From Desulfobaccales bacterium (GTDB lineage: Bacteria; Desulfobacterota; Desulfobaccia; Desulfobaccales; 0-14-0-80-60-11), in NCBI GenBank assembly GCA_037481655.1, contig JBBFLF010000017.1, positions 1 through 50,174 of the forward strand: a stretch of DNA of 50,174 nt. The letters are read 5' to 3'. A program made the position numbers and the translations under genes. Shown piece by piece: positions 33,346 through 41,488 of this stretch; position 1 is the first letter of the stretch, and each line of letters opens with the position of its first letter. The notes beneath the pieces are model-generated. The model searched no databases. It was given only the letters and a program-made list of their open reading frames with translations, and was not told the DNA's origin.

Positions 33346-33948
33346 ATGGCGGTGCGGGTAGGGAAACCGGCTCCGGATTTTGAGGCCCCGGCTTACATCA
33401 AAGGGGAGATTAAAAAGGTGAAGCTCTCCGATTACCGGGGCAAGTTCGTCTTGCTCTATTTTTATCCCGGCGATTTCACCTTTGTCTGACCCACGGAACT
33501 GACCGCGGTCGCGGTCAAATATAAGGAGCTGCAGGCCCTGAACTGCGAGGTCCTGGCCATCAGCGTGGACAGCCCTTACACCCACAAGGTCTGGCAGGAA
33601 ACCGAGCTCTCCAAGATGGTGGCGGGCGGTCTCCCCTATCCCATGCTCTCCGATCCCGGGGGCACCATCGGCCAGCTCTATGGCGTCTATGATGAGGACA
33701 TCGGGGTGGACATCCGGGGACGCTTTCTCATCGACCCCGATGGGAACCTGCAGGCCATGGAGGTGCTGGCCCCGGCCATCGGCCGCAATGTGGGGGAGAT
33801 GATCCGCCAGGTGAAGGCCTGCAAGCACGTGCTGGCCACCGGCGAGGCCACCCCCGCGGGCTGGGAGGAGGGGAAAAAGACTCTTAAGCCGGAGCCCGAG
33901 CTGGCCGGCCGGGTGTGTGAGATCTGGAGCCCGGAAATGGCCTTTTAA
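33346..33948 (+). CDS. Selenocysteine-containing peroxiredoxin (in-frame TGA recoded)
   Basis: The gene encodes 200 residues when the in-frame TGA at 33487 (codon 48) is read as selenocysteine. The surrounding sequence is [16 protein letters not shown], exactly the peroxidatic F-T-F-V-C-P-T-E motif of AhpC/Prx1-type peroxiredoxins with Cys replaced by Sec. Downstream homology continues without a break ([31 protein letters not shown]). The C-terminal resolving cysteine is C191 in [11 protein letters not shown] 7-bp hairpin with a GGTC loop begins 10 nt after the TGA. AGGAGG lies 7 nt before ATG 33346. The protein would reduce hydrogen peroxide or organic peroxides in the cytoplasm. Automatic callers will truncate it to a fragment starting near 33565. 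Confidence 0.88.
33500..33517 (+). promoter_or_regulatory. Bacterial SECIS-like hairpin
   Basis: TGACCGC (33500-33506) pairs perfectly with GCGGTCA (33511-33517) around a GGTC loop. The stem starts 10 nt and the loop 17 nt after the recoded TGA (33487-33489). Bacterial SECIS elements lie immediately 3' of the UGA in the coding region and use a loop G-U for SelB binding, which this arrangement provides. Confidence 0.75.
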
Positions 33949-34183
33949 AGGCCGGGGCGACGGGGCCTCTGGCCCGAGGAGCACCGGAAAAATACCGGTC
34001 TTTCCGCCCGGCCTGGAAAAGGAGGCACCGATTCCCGGTGGCTTTTGGGTCACAGATTCCGGGCTACCTGATAGCCATCTCCGGGACCCTTGGCGCCAAA
34101 GCAGGCGTCCCAGGTCATCAGCGGGTCACAGTGCAGGCCACCGAGGGCCTGTTACTCCTGGCTCACAGATCAACACCGGTAAA

Positions 34184-34753
34184 ATGATGAGGGCGGCTAG
34201 AAAAAGGATGGTTCGGCTCCCGGCCCTCTGGCTGGGTCTGGGAGTCATGCTGTTGATAATTGTCCCACTATGGGGAGGCCCAGCCATGGATCTGAACTGC
34301 CCTGCTTTTCCCGACGGCGGCAGAATCCCCCAAATCTACACCATGCCCGGGGCCGGCGGCCAGAACCGTTCCCTGCCCCTCATCTGGTCCAACGCTCCCA
34401 CCGGCACCCGGTCTTTCGCCCTGTCGATGGTGGACCCACACCCGGTGGCCCGCAACTGGGTCCATTGGCTGGTGATCAACCTGCCGCCGGAGATCACCGC
34501 CCTGCCGGAAGGGGCCTCCGGCCGGGCCATGCCTGCCGGGGCGGTGGAGCTTCACAATTCCTGGGGCAAGCCCGGCTACGGCGGCCCCCAGCCGCCTCCG
34601 GGCACCGGGGATCACCCCTACGTCATCACCCTGTATGCCTTGAGCGTGCCTTCCCTGAACCTGAAGCCGGCCACCACCCTGGCCGAATTTGAGCGGGCCT
34701 TGGCCGGCAAGGTCCTGGAGCAGGCCAGCATCACCGGCTACTATGGGCGCTAA
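34184..34753 (+). CDS. YbhB/YbcL-type PEBP-like protein, exported
   Basis: The 189-aa protein has a hydrophobic N-terminal segment (LPALWLGLGVMLLIIVPLW) that acts as a signal peptide or anchor. A phosphatidylethanolamine-binding (PEBP/RKIP) domain of the YbhB family follows. Typical sequences are LPLIWSNAPTGTRSFALSMVD, VARNWVHWLVINLPPE and the late H-P-Y-V-I-T-L-Y-A-L strand. The ligand is unknown; YbhB-type proteins are uncharacterised small periplasmic or cytoplasmic proteins. Two adjacent ATGs (34184 and 34187) and a third at 34208 are possible starts. The 235-bp gap after the peroxiredoxin gene holds no gene. Confidence 0.82.
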   Translation: MMRAARKRMVRLPALWLGLGVMLLIIVPLWGGPAMDLNCPAFPDGGRIPQIYTMPGAGGQNRSLPLIWSNAPTGTRSFALSMVDPHPVARNWVHWLVINLPPEITALPEGASGRAMPAGAVELHNSWGKPGYGGPQPPPGTGDHPYVITLYALSVPSLNLKPATTLAEFERALAGKVLEQASITGYYGR

Positions 34754-34902
34754 CAGGGATGGCCCCTGGCCGGCATGGGGCGAGGGGCGGGGTGAGCACG
34801 GGAAGAGGCCGGCGCCGGCCACCGGGGTTGGCGGCAAAATCGGCCGCCGGGGCGCCCTCCTGCTGCGGCAGGCCGGCCTGAAAACCCTCGCGGCAGAATC
34901 AC

Positions 34903-35343
34903 TTAGGAAAAAAAGCGGGACAATTCCTGCTTGAAACGGCGCACCTGGTCTTCCACCTGGAGGCGGTGGCGCTGCAGAATGGCCTCCCGGATCTTGCGCA
35001 CCATTTCGTCCAGACTCAAGGGCTTGACCACCACCTCGGTCTGCTCGAAGTAAGAGTAGGAGAAGGATTGCGCCCGGCGGTTCAGCATCAGGATGATGCG
35101 GACCCCGGGGAAGCGCTCCTTTATGCTCTCGATGAGTTTCTGCGCCTCGGGGTGGTTCAGATCCGTGATCACCAGATCGAACTTCTCCGTCTGGATGATC
35201 TCGGAGGCCTCGGGGATCGACGACGCCAGCCGGAATTCCTGAATTCCCAGAAGCTTGAAGACCTGGGCCAGAAAATCCCGGCACCAGTCGTCGGCATCCA
35301 CCACCAGAATCCGGCCCCGGATCTGCGGGTTCCTGCTGTCCAT
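34903..35343 (-). CDS. Stand-alone response regulator receiver domain protein
   Basis: The 146-aa protein is a CheY-like receiver domain followed by a short helical tail (KQELSRFFS at the end) and no output domain. The acidic pocket is in ILVVDADDW, the phosphorylated aspartate in DLVITDLNHP, and the conserved lysine in VVVKPLS. The residue that is usually Thr/Ser before the Ala reads N in IILMLNRRA, which may alter signalling. It is monocistronic, with no histidine kinase next to it. Such single-domain regulators act by protein-protein contact in a phosphorelay. Confidence 0.88.
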   Translation of the reverse strand: MDSRNPQIRGRILVVDADDWCRDFLAQVFKLLGIQEFRLASSIPEASEIIQTEKFDLVITDLNHPEAQKLIESIKERFPGVRIILMLNRRAQSFSYSYFEQTEVVVKPLSLDEMVRKIREAILQRHRLQVEDQVRRFKQELSRFFS

Positions 35344-36014
35344 CCGGCTGCCTCCTCATCAGGGTGGCGTCGGGGCAATGAAGGTGCGGAGGAAACCGTC
35401 AAAGGCCCAGTCTGGGGGCGCTGACCTGCCGGGCCTCCCACCTGGGTCTTTGGGCCTCCCCCCTGCCCCCATATTGTATTGTAAGCGGGGCCAGGGGGCA
35501 AGAGGAAGCCGGCGGGCCATGGCGCCCCTCTCCCGGCCCTTTCCGGCGCCGACCTTGCTCCTCGCGGGTCTCTCAGTTCCCCCCCTCCACGTGCTCCTCA
35601 GTCAGGTTCCGGGGTCGGACAAAGCGGTGCAGGTGGAGAGACCTGCAGGCCACAGGCTCAGGTCCGCTGGTCCTCCGGGCAAGGCGTCTGCTCAGAGTGA
35701 GCCCCAGCCAAATATAATGGCCGGGAGGGGGAGGCCCGGCCATGTGCGGAGAAAGGAGAAATTGGTATGGGATTTCGGGGGTAACCTTTGCATGATGTAG
35801 ATGCAGGAAAGATGCCAGAAGGTGGCCTCAGATTATCTTATTGAAATAAGCTGACTTTTTCTTCTCCCCTCCAGGGGCTGGTGCCCGAGTGGTTCAATTT
35901 TTTATACCAGCGTCCCCCCCACACCGGGAGTGCCGGCCTCCAGTTCCCTCCCCCCGTGGTTATCTGCCCGGTTCAAAAAACTTTCCGGTAACCCGGGAGG
36001 GCAAAAAATTTTTA
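35344..36014. other. 671-bp gap without a recognised gene
   Basis: The gap between the receiver-domain gene and the GT9 gene contains no gene I can support. It holds an isolated TATAAT (35713-35718) without a good -35 box, followed immediately by a perfect 7-bp hairpin GGCCGGG/CCCGGCC (35719-35741). Then comes AAAGGAG before a possible 12-codon TTG-initiated frame, and a short CTTATTGAAATAAG hairpin (35837-35850) followed by a T-rich stretch. A piece at about 35880 (GGTGCCCGAGTGGTTCAA) resembles the D-arm half of a tRNA-Ser but has no partner arms. Confidence 0.4.
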
Positions 36015-36956
36015 CTATGCCGCCAGCAACAGCCGGGCGGTCTGGAGCACCCTGGGAAGACTCAGCGTCTTCAGGTCGCCGGTGGGCGCCTGGAGCACCG
36101 TGACCGTCTGGTGGGGAGGAGCCCACACCCTTGGGTCGGTGGGGCCGAACAGGGCCAGCACCTGACTGGCTCCGGCCGCCGCCGCCAAATGCGTGAGGCC
36201 GCTGTCGTTGCCCAGATAGAGCCGGGCCCGGGCCAACACCCGGGCCACCTCCGGCAAAGGGCGCCCATGCAGCAGGTAATGGCCCTGGGCCTGGGCCAGC
36301 CCGGCCAGATACGGCTGCCAGGCCGCCTCCGCCGGCCCCGTCACCCAGACCACCGGGAAAGGGTATTCCCAGGAGAGGGCCCGCATGACCTCGTAGTAGT
36401 GGGCCAGGGGCCAGTTCTTGGCCGGGCTGCCGCTCCCCGGGGCCGCCACCAGAAACTCCCCCTCCCGGGGCAGCTCCGGCGGCCAGGGCCCGTCTTCCTG
36501 CCATGCAAGGTGAAAAGGCCGGGCACCGTCCTGAATTCCCAGGGCCGCCAGGTGTCGTAGCTGGCGGCGGCCCAGGGGCTCCCTTTCTTCCCCGGGGGCG
36601 CTGGGGACCCAGACCACCTGGGCCACCCCCGCTTCCCGGAGGCGCCGGGCCAGGGTGTCCGGTGGCCGGGGTCGGAAGACCACCGCCAGGTCCACATCCT
36701 CCAGACGTCGCCGCAGCCCCGAAGGTATGGGGCCGTCCTCTGCGTGCACCCAGGCCCACAGGGCCTCATGGCCGTCCCAGATCACCTCCAGGCCCAGGGT
36801 GGGGGCCAGGAGGCGCCAGCGTTCCGGATGCCCCACCGCCGCCAGCCGGGCGCTGGGGAAGCGCCGTCTCAGAGCCATCAGGGCCGGCCCGGCCAGGATG
36901 AGATCCCCCAATGCCCCCTGATGCCAGAACAGAACCTTTTCCGGAATTGCAGCCAT
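36015..36956 (-). CDS. Glycosyltransferase family 9 (ADP-heptose:LPS heptosyltransferase-like)
   Basis: The 313-aa protein is a GT-B fold family 9 glycosyltransferase, as used for adding heptose to the lipopolysaccharide core. Motifs include the N-terminal LFWHQGALGDLILAGPALMA (acceptor side), the donor-binding VAAPGSGSPAKNWPLAHYYE and the DSGLTHLAAAAGA block with LALFGPTDP. This supports an outer membrane with LPS. It is upstream of the DUF362 gene's 3' end on the same strand, with an 87-bp AT-rich gap. The sugar donor is inferred from family. Confidence 0.9.
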   Translation of the reverse strand: MAAIPEKVLFWHQGALGDLILAGPALMALRRRFPSARLAAVGHPERWRLLAPTLGLEVIWDGHEALWAWVHAEDGPIPSGLRRRLEDVDLAVVFRPRPPDTLARRLREAGVAQVVWVPSAPGEEREPLGRRQLRHLAALGIQDGARPFHLAWQEDGPWPPELPREGEFLVAAPGSGSPAKNWPLAHYYEVMRALSWEYPFPVVWVTGPAEAAWQPYLAGLAQAQGHYLLHGRPLPEVARVLARARLYLGNDSGLTHLAAAAGASQVLALFGPTDPRVWAPPHQTVTVLQAPTGDLKTLSLPRVLQTARLLLAA

Positions 36957-37044
36957 GAGCTGTGATTATTTTTTGGAAATGGAAGAGGTTGGGAGATTCC
37001 CCAAAAATCTTTTAATAAATTTCACCCTCGATATTTTAAATATG

Positions 37045-38061
37045 TCAGGACTTTTCCGTCCCAGGGCGGCGGAGTCTCAGCCCCCGGTGGGCGGGGATGG
37101 TATCCAGGAGGGCAAAGGGGGTGGCCACGGCGCTGATGGGCTCCCCCACCTGCAGGATGGCGGTCTCACTCACCGGCCCCAGGTAGCCGTCAGCCCGGGC
37201 CAGATAACTCACCCGCCAGGGATCGAGCCCCATCACCCGGGCACAGGTGGCGTCCACCGCCGGGAGATTGCGCCCCACCACCAGCACCCCCGCGGCCTTG
37301 GGGGGACCCATGATGGGGCCGTCCCCCTCCATGCCCACAATGCCGTCCACGATGGCGAAGTGCGGCCGCACCGTGGCGGTGACATCCAGGATGCACTGGG
37401 GGATGCCGGCCCAATGCAGGACATTTTTGGGCCAGCCATAGTAACTCCCGGGAAGCACCCCGAAGAGATTTTTCATGGACAGGGTCACCCCGGCCCAATG
37501 GTGGGTCTTGAGCTTGGCCACCGAGACAATGACGTCGGCTGCCAGCACACTCACCGGCAGGGTGAGATGCTTCAGCCGGGACCAGCCGCCGGCATTTTGC
37601 ACCGGCACCCCGTCTTCGTAGTTGAGGTCCATGAAGGCCAGCCGCTCGGTCCGCAGCATCTCGGCGTAGCCCGATTGCTCCAGGACGAGATGGGTATCTC
37701 GCAGATGTCCGGGGCCTTCGGCCACCACCACCTCCTGGGCCCCCAGGCGCCGGAAGGCCTCCGCCGCCGCCCGGATGACCGCCGGATGGGTGTTGATCTG
37801 GGGTTTGCCCACCGCCGTCTCCACCAGGTTCGGCTTGAGGAGCACCCGGCGGCCCTGCACCTCTTCGACCCGCAGCCCCACCTCCTTAAAGCCCGCCATC
37901 AAAAGCCCGGTGAGGTCCAGGTCATAGCCGGAAGCCCGGCCGATGAAGACCCGTTCCGTCCAGGCTTGTCGCCGCTGTCGTTGCCAGAGGGAGTATCCCG
38001 ACCACGCCAGGGCGGCGCCCCCCAGGGTGCCCAGAACAAAGGCGCGGCGGCTCAATGTCAT
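37045..38061 (-). CDS. DUF362-domain protein with Tat-like signal
   Basis: The 338-aa protein starts with a twin-arginine-type leader (MTLSRRAFVLGTLGGAALAW), suggesting export of a folded protein. The rest is a DUF362 domain, with VLLKPNLVETAVGKPQINTH, VIVSVAKLKTHHWAGVTLSMK and IVDGIVGMEGDGP as its hallmarks. DUF362 proteins are often found with iron-sulfur domains, but none is seen here; only one cysteine pair is present. Its ATG overlaps the stop of the upstream toroid-repeat gene by 4 bp, so the two are co-translated. Function unknown. Confidence 0.88.
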   Translation of the reverse strand: MTLSRRAFVLGTLGGAALAWSGYSLWQRQRRQAWTERVFIGRASGYDLDLTGLLMAGFKEVGLRVEEVQGRRVLLKPNLVETAVGKPQINTHPAVIRAAAEAFRRLGAQEVVVAEGPGHLRDTHLVLEQSGYAEMLRTERLAFMDLNYEDGVPVQNAGGWSRLKHLTLPVSVLAADVIVSVAKLKTHHWAGVTLSMKNLFGVLPGSYYGWPKNVLHWAGIPQCILDVTATVRPHFAIVDGIVGMEGDGPIMGPPKAAGVLVVGRNLPAVDATCARVMGLDPWRVSYLARADGYLGPVSETAILQVGEPISAVATPFALLDTIPAHRGLRLRRPGTEKS

Positions 38062-38951
38062 GATGGATCTCCTTCCCGCCGGGGGGCTGCGGCCCGAGGG
38101 GGCAACAGGCCCCCTTCAGGGCAGAAAGCCAGCGTCAGCACCGCCAGGGATTCCATATCAAAGGGCACCACCTCCTGGCGGCGCAGGCAGTCAGCCAGCC
38201 AGGGGAGGCTCTCCGGCGGCCTCTCCCCCCAGGCCGTCAGCCCCAGGAGGCTCCAGCCCAGGGACTTGGGCGTCCGGAGGGCGGAAACGTGTCGCTGCAG
38301 ATAGTCCAGGCTGGCGGCCACCTGGGCGCGGGGCACCAGCTGGGCCAGGGCGGTGAGGGCCACCCCGGTGCTGTCCGGCAGCGGCTGCAAAGTGACTCCA
38401 AAGACCCGGGTGTTGCCGTAATTCCAGCCGCCCCCGGGAAGCTGTCGGTCCAGGAGCAGTCGTTGGGCCTCCCGGGACCGGAAATGATCCCCGTGTCGGT
38501 GGATTCTCAAGGCCAAAAGGGCTAAGGCGGTGGGTTCCACCCAGGAGTGGGTGTCCGCGATCCAGGGCCACCCGGGAATGGCCGTGTCATGGTCGGCGGG
38601 ATCGTCGGACTTCTTGGGAAAGTGTTTGCCGGTGGTGGCCAGAAGAAACCCCACCGCCCGGCGGCTGGCGGCCTCAAAGTCCGGCAGGCCCTGCCAGGCC
38701 AGCACCGCCACCGGGGTGGGGAAGAAGGCCTCCGGATGCTGCGGGGTTACCGGGACACGGCCATCGGGGAGCTGGGCCGCCGCCAGCCGGGCTGCGCCGG
38801 CCTGCCAGAGCTCGGGCTCCACCCCGGCCTGGCGTAAAGCCAGAACCGCCCAAGCCGTGGCGTCGCCGCGACAGCCGCCCCGTACCCCGCTCCGGAAACC
38901 CCCTTCCGGGAGGGCCCGCTCCCGGATGGACCGCACCGCCTCGCCCAGCAT
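38058..38951 (-). CDS. Prenyltransferase/squalene-oxidase-like alpha-toroid repeat protein
   Basis: The 297-aa protein has repeated helical units with QL-type turns: RLAAAQLPDGRVPVTPQH, FLLATTGKHFPKK, LLLDRQLPGGGWNYGN and YLQRHVSALRT. This fits the alpha/alpha toroid of terpene cyclases and protein prenyltransferases. The D-x-D-D catalytic motif of squalene-hopene cyclase is not seen, so cyclase activity is not supported. ATG 38951 has GGAGGG 5 nt upstream and is preferred to the GTG at 38957. It is translationally coupled to the DUF362 gene. The function of the pair is unknown. Confidence 0.75.
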   Translation of the reverse strand: MLGEAVRSIRERALPEGGFRSGVRGGCRGDATAWAVLALRQAGVEPELWQAGAARLAAAQLPDGRVPVTPQHPEAFFPTPVAVLAWQGLPDFEAASRRAVGFLLATTGKHFPKKSDDPADHDTAIPGWPWIADTHSWVEPTALALLALRIHRHGDHFRSREAQRLLLDRQLPGGGWNYGNTRVFGVTLQPLPDSTGVALTALAQLVPRAQVAASLDYLQRHVSALRTPKSLGWSLLGLTAWGERPPESLPWLADCLRRQEVVPFDMESLAVLTLAFCPEGGLLPPRAAAPRREGDPS

Positions 38952-39130
38952 CAGCACCCTCCGCCGTTATTATGGCAGGGGAGCCTCTGACTGGCAAGGC
39001 GGAGCCGGGCCGGCTCCTGTCGGGGATGGACTGGGCAACCGACACCAAAGCCTTTTGGCGAGGCGAGGGATATGGGTTGGAGAGGCCGCCGCCCCTCGGT
39101 CTCCTTTAGGCTGTCTGCACCAGCCACCCT

Positions 39131-39745
39131 TTACCCCCGGGCAGTGGTGCTCCGGACGGCCAGTTTCTGCCCGGTGCGGGTGCTGAGGCGCTCCGGCGAC
39201 GCGCCGGCCAGGAGGGCCTGCACTTCGTCATACAGGCGGCGGTTGATCTCCTCCGGCGGCGTCTCGCCGGTGAGCACCGCCATGATCTGATGGGCGATCT
39301 CCGGCTCCGTGCCCAGCTCGGCCAGCAGCCCGGCCGCCTCTTCCCGGGGCACCTCCGCCAGCAGCACGGCGGCAAACACCACCTTGGGGTCCCCCCCTTC
39401 CGCTTTGAGGAGGTCGGTGGCCAGCGCCAGGGCCTGCTCCAGCCGGGGGGCGGCCTCCGGCCCCAGGCGGGCGCTCACCCGCTCTTTCAGGCGCTCCCGG
39501 AAGGTGGCCATGGCCCGGCGCTCCGCCATCAGCTCCGGCACACATTTGTCCGCATACTGGCAGTATTCGGCGCAGCCCAGCTCGATTTTGGGGTTATAGA
39601 AGAGATGCCCGCACCAGGCGCAACGCCGCCGGGTGTCATCCTTGAAAAACTCGATCTCGGCGCCGCACTTGGGGCATTCCACCGTAAAAATATCGTCCGC
39701 CTTCCAGAAGCGGGTGTCCTGGCCGGGACATTTCACCTGTTCCAT
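39131..39745 (-). CDS. Zinc-ribbon protein of unknown function
   Basis: The 204-aa protein begins with two metal-binding Cys clusters (VECPKCGAEIEFF and RRCAWCGHLFYNPKIE), then a further CAEYCQYADKCVPE segment. The rest is helical and Glu/Ala-rich (about 85-190), resembling a small HD-like or armadillo-like helical domain without clear catalytic residues. It follows the ferredoxin-like gene by 10 bp, with its AAGGAGGG site inside that gap, so they form an operon. A role in redox or Fe-S handling is suggested by the neighbour only. Confidence 0.8.
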   Translation of the reverse strand: MEQVKCPGQDTRFWKADDIFTVECPKCGAEIEFFKDDTRRRCAWCGHLFYNPKIELGCAEYCQYADKCVPELMAERRAMATFRERLKERVSARLGPEAAPRLEQALALATDLLKAEGGDPKVVFAAVLLAEVPREEAAGLLAELGTEPEIAHQIMAVLTGETPPEEINRRLYDEVQALLAGASPERLSTRTGQKLAVRSTTARG

Positions 39746-39755
39746 GCCGCCCTCC

Positions 39756-40475
39756 TTACGCCGCCTTGACCCGCTGCTGCTGCACCACCTGGCCGGTGGG
39801 GCTCAGGGTGCAGATGGTGACCGGCAGGCGCTTGCCCGATCCCTTCAGGGCCTCCCGCACCACCTGGATAAGCCCCTGGCAGCAGGGCACCTCCATATTG
39901 ACGATGGTGATGCCGGTGAGGTCATTTTGCTTTAAGATTTCCGTGAGTTTGGCGGCCTGCTCGCTTAGGTCCTCAAACTTGGGGCAACCGCAGACCACCG
40001 CCCGGCCGGCGAGATACCGGGCATGGAAATCCCCGGCGGCAAAGGCGCTGCAGTCCGCCGCCACCAGGAGCTCCGCCCCCTTGAGAAAGGGCGCCTGAGG
40101 GGAGACCAGCTTCAGCTTCACTGGCCAGTGGCTCAGAGCCGAAGCCCCGGCTCCCGGGGTTCCCTGGGGCACAAACTGCTGCATGCGGCTCCCCGGGCAG
40201 ACAAAGACCGGCTCCCCGGCCTCGGCCGGCTCCGGGTGGTGCCCCTCCGCCCCCGGGGCCGGGCCGACGAACTCCTCCGCCTCCCGTTCCTCGACGATGA
40301 GGGCGCCCTGGGGGCAGGCCCCCAGGCAGGCCCCCAACCCGTCGCAATATTTCTCCGCCACCAGCACGGCCTTGCCCTCGATGATCTGCAGGGCGCCCTC
40401 GGCACAGGAGGGCACGCAGAGGCCGCAGCCGTCGCATTTTTCCTGATCGATGCGAATGATCTGCCGTGTGGCCAT
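39756..40475 (-). CDS. 4Fe-4S ferredoxin-domain protein
   Basis: The 239-aa protein starts with two ferredoxin-type clusters: CDGCGLCVPSC and CDGLGACLGAC, each with its trailing Cys-Pro region. The C-terminal half has additional cysteines (VVCGCPKFEDLSEQAAKL, VPCCQGL) and resembles proteins found beside hybrid-cluster or nitrogen-oxide genes. It likely carries electrons in the cytoplasm. ATG 40475 follows AAGGAG and begins MATRQIIRIDQEKCDGC. It is the first gene of a pair with the zinc-ribbon gene. The redox partner is not identifiable here. Confidence 0.87.
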   Translation of the reverse strand: MATRQIIRIDQEKCDGCGLCVPSCAEGALQIIEGKAVLVAEKYCDGLGACLGACPQGALIVEEREAEEFVGPAPGAEGHHPEPAEAGEPVFVCPGSRMQQFVPQGTPGAGASALSHWPVKLKLVSPQAPFLKGAELLVAADCSAFAAGDFHARYLAGRAVVCGCPKFEDLSEQAAKLTEILKQNDLTGITIVNMEVPCCQGLIQVVREALKGSGKRLPVTICTLSPTGQVVQQQRVKAA

Positions 40476-40613
40476 GTCGTCTCCTTTTTGCCACCCGGGA
40501 GCGTTTCCTGACCCGCCCATGGGTCTCCAGGGCTCCGGGGGCGCGTCTCTTAATTTTCATGATAACCACAAATACGGCGGGCACCCTGACGTAAGTCAAG
40601 GAGAGGGAAATTA

Positions 40614-41342
40614 TTATCGGACCGGGGCGGATTTCAGGCGGAGGAGCACTTCGGCCAGGTGATGGAAGGTGAGGGGGAGATTTTCCCGGGCGGCCAGGGG
40701 CTGGAGGTGCAGGAAACAGCCCCAGTCCGGGGAGATGAGGCCGGTGGCGCCGGTGGCCAAGGCGGCCTCCAGATACGCCCGGCCGATCTCGGCGGCAAGC
40801 GCCGGGTGCTGGCGGTGAAAGACCCCCCCGAAGCCGCAGCAGGCATAAAAAGGGGACACCTCCATGACTGACAGATCCTGCACCTGGGAAAGCAGACGAC
40901 GGGCGTGGGAGAGCACCCCCAACTGCCTGGCCTTGCAGGAGCGGTGCAGGGCCAATGCGCCAGGGTATTGCGGCTTCCAGGGGAGGGGACCCATGCCTGC
41001 CAGAAACTCCCCCAGCTCCGAGGTGCGGGCCGCCAGGTCCCGGGCCAGCCGGGTTTCGGCCCGGGTCTCCGCCAGCCGGGGATAATGCCGCCGCACCATC
41101 AGGGTGCAGGAGGCGCTGGGGCAGATGATCACCTCCGCGCCGCCGAAGACCCGGAAAAAGTGACGCATCAGCCGCCGGGCGGCGGGGAGGTTGCCGGCGG
41201 TGAGGGCGAACTGGCCGCAGCAGGTCTGCTCCTCGGGGTAGTGCCAGGAGATTCCCAGGCCGTTCAGGAGCCGGGCCACCGCCAGGCCCACGTCCGGGGC
41301 CCATTGATCCACCACGCAGGGGAGAAAGAGTGCCAGGCGCAT
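40614..41342 (-). CDS. CCG-domain Fe-S oxidoreductase subunit (LutA/HdrB-like)
   Basis: The 242-aa protein contains two cysteine-rich CCG domains (family DUF224): QTCCGQFALTAGN with PSASCTLMVRRHY, and YACCGFGGVFHRQHP with PDWGCFLHLQPLA. Such domains bind an unusual 4Fe-4S cluster in heterodisulfide reductase subunit B. They also occur in the lactate-utilisation protein LutA, which this length and arrangement match best. No LutB or LutC gene is adjacent, so the partner is unknown. The gene is transcribed alone, divergent from the sigma54-activator gene. Confidence 0.87.
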   Translation of the reverse strand: MRLALFLPCVVDQWAPDVGLAVARLLNGLGISWHYPEEQTCCGQFALTAGNLPAARRLMRHFFRVFGGAEVIICPSASCTLMVRRHYPRLAETRAETRLARDLAARTSELGEFLAGMGPLPWKPQYPGALALHRSCKARQLGVLSHARRLLSQVQDLSVMEVSPFYACCGFGGVFHRQHPALAAEIGRAYLEAALATGATGLISPDWGCFLHLQPLAARENLPLTFHHLAEVLLRLKSAPVR

Positions 41343-41416
41343 AGCACGGGGGTGGGGTGGGTGAGGTGCCGGAAGCCCAGGCAGGGCTTAAAGAGCTTGG
41401 GGCCTGCCCACCCGCC

Positions 41417-41446
41417 TTGACATTATGCGGGGTCGTTTCCTAAAAT
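41417..41446 (+). promoter_or_regulatory. Sigma70-type promoter of the NtrC-type regulator gene
   Basis: TTGACA (41417-41422) and TAAAAT (41441-41446) are 18 bp apart. Transcription starting near 41453 would put the upstream GTG at 41456 practically at the 5' end, which favours ATG 41489 as the start of the protein. Confidence 0.7.
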
Positions 41447-41488
41447 GAAAGAAATTTGTGCTTCTTCAGGGAGTTGACCCTACGTCCC

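Noticed and set aside
33565-33948. Shorter peroxiredoxin starting at the first ATG after the TGA
   Set aside because: It would lack the whole N-terminal half, including the active site. The upstream frame is intact, with a good ribosome-binding site and promoter.
33949-34183. Riboswitch or further gene between the peroxiredoxin and PEBP genes
   Set aside because: There are GC-rich imperfect hairpins and a repeated GGGTCACAG word, but no recognised core and no convincing reading frame.
35878-35896. tRNA-Ser-like piece GGTGCCCGAGTGGTTCAA
   Set aside because: Only the D-arm half matches. There is no anticodon arm, T-arm or acceptor pairing downstream, so no tRNA gene is called.
36955-38304. 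Plus-strand frame of 449 codons opposite the DUF362 gene
   Set aside because: Composition is that of an antisense shadow, and the minus-strand DUF362 and toroid genes explain the sequence.
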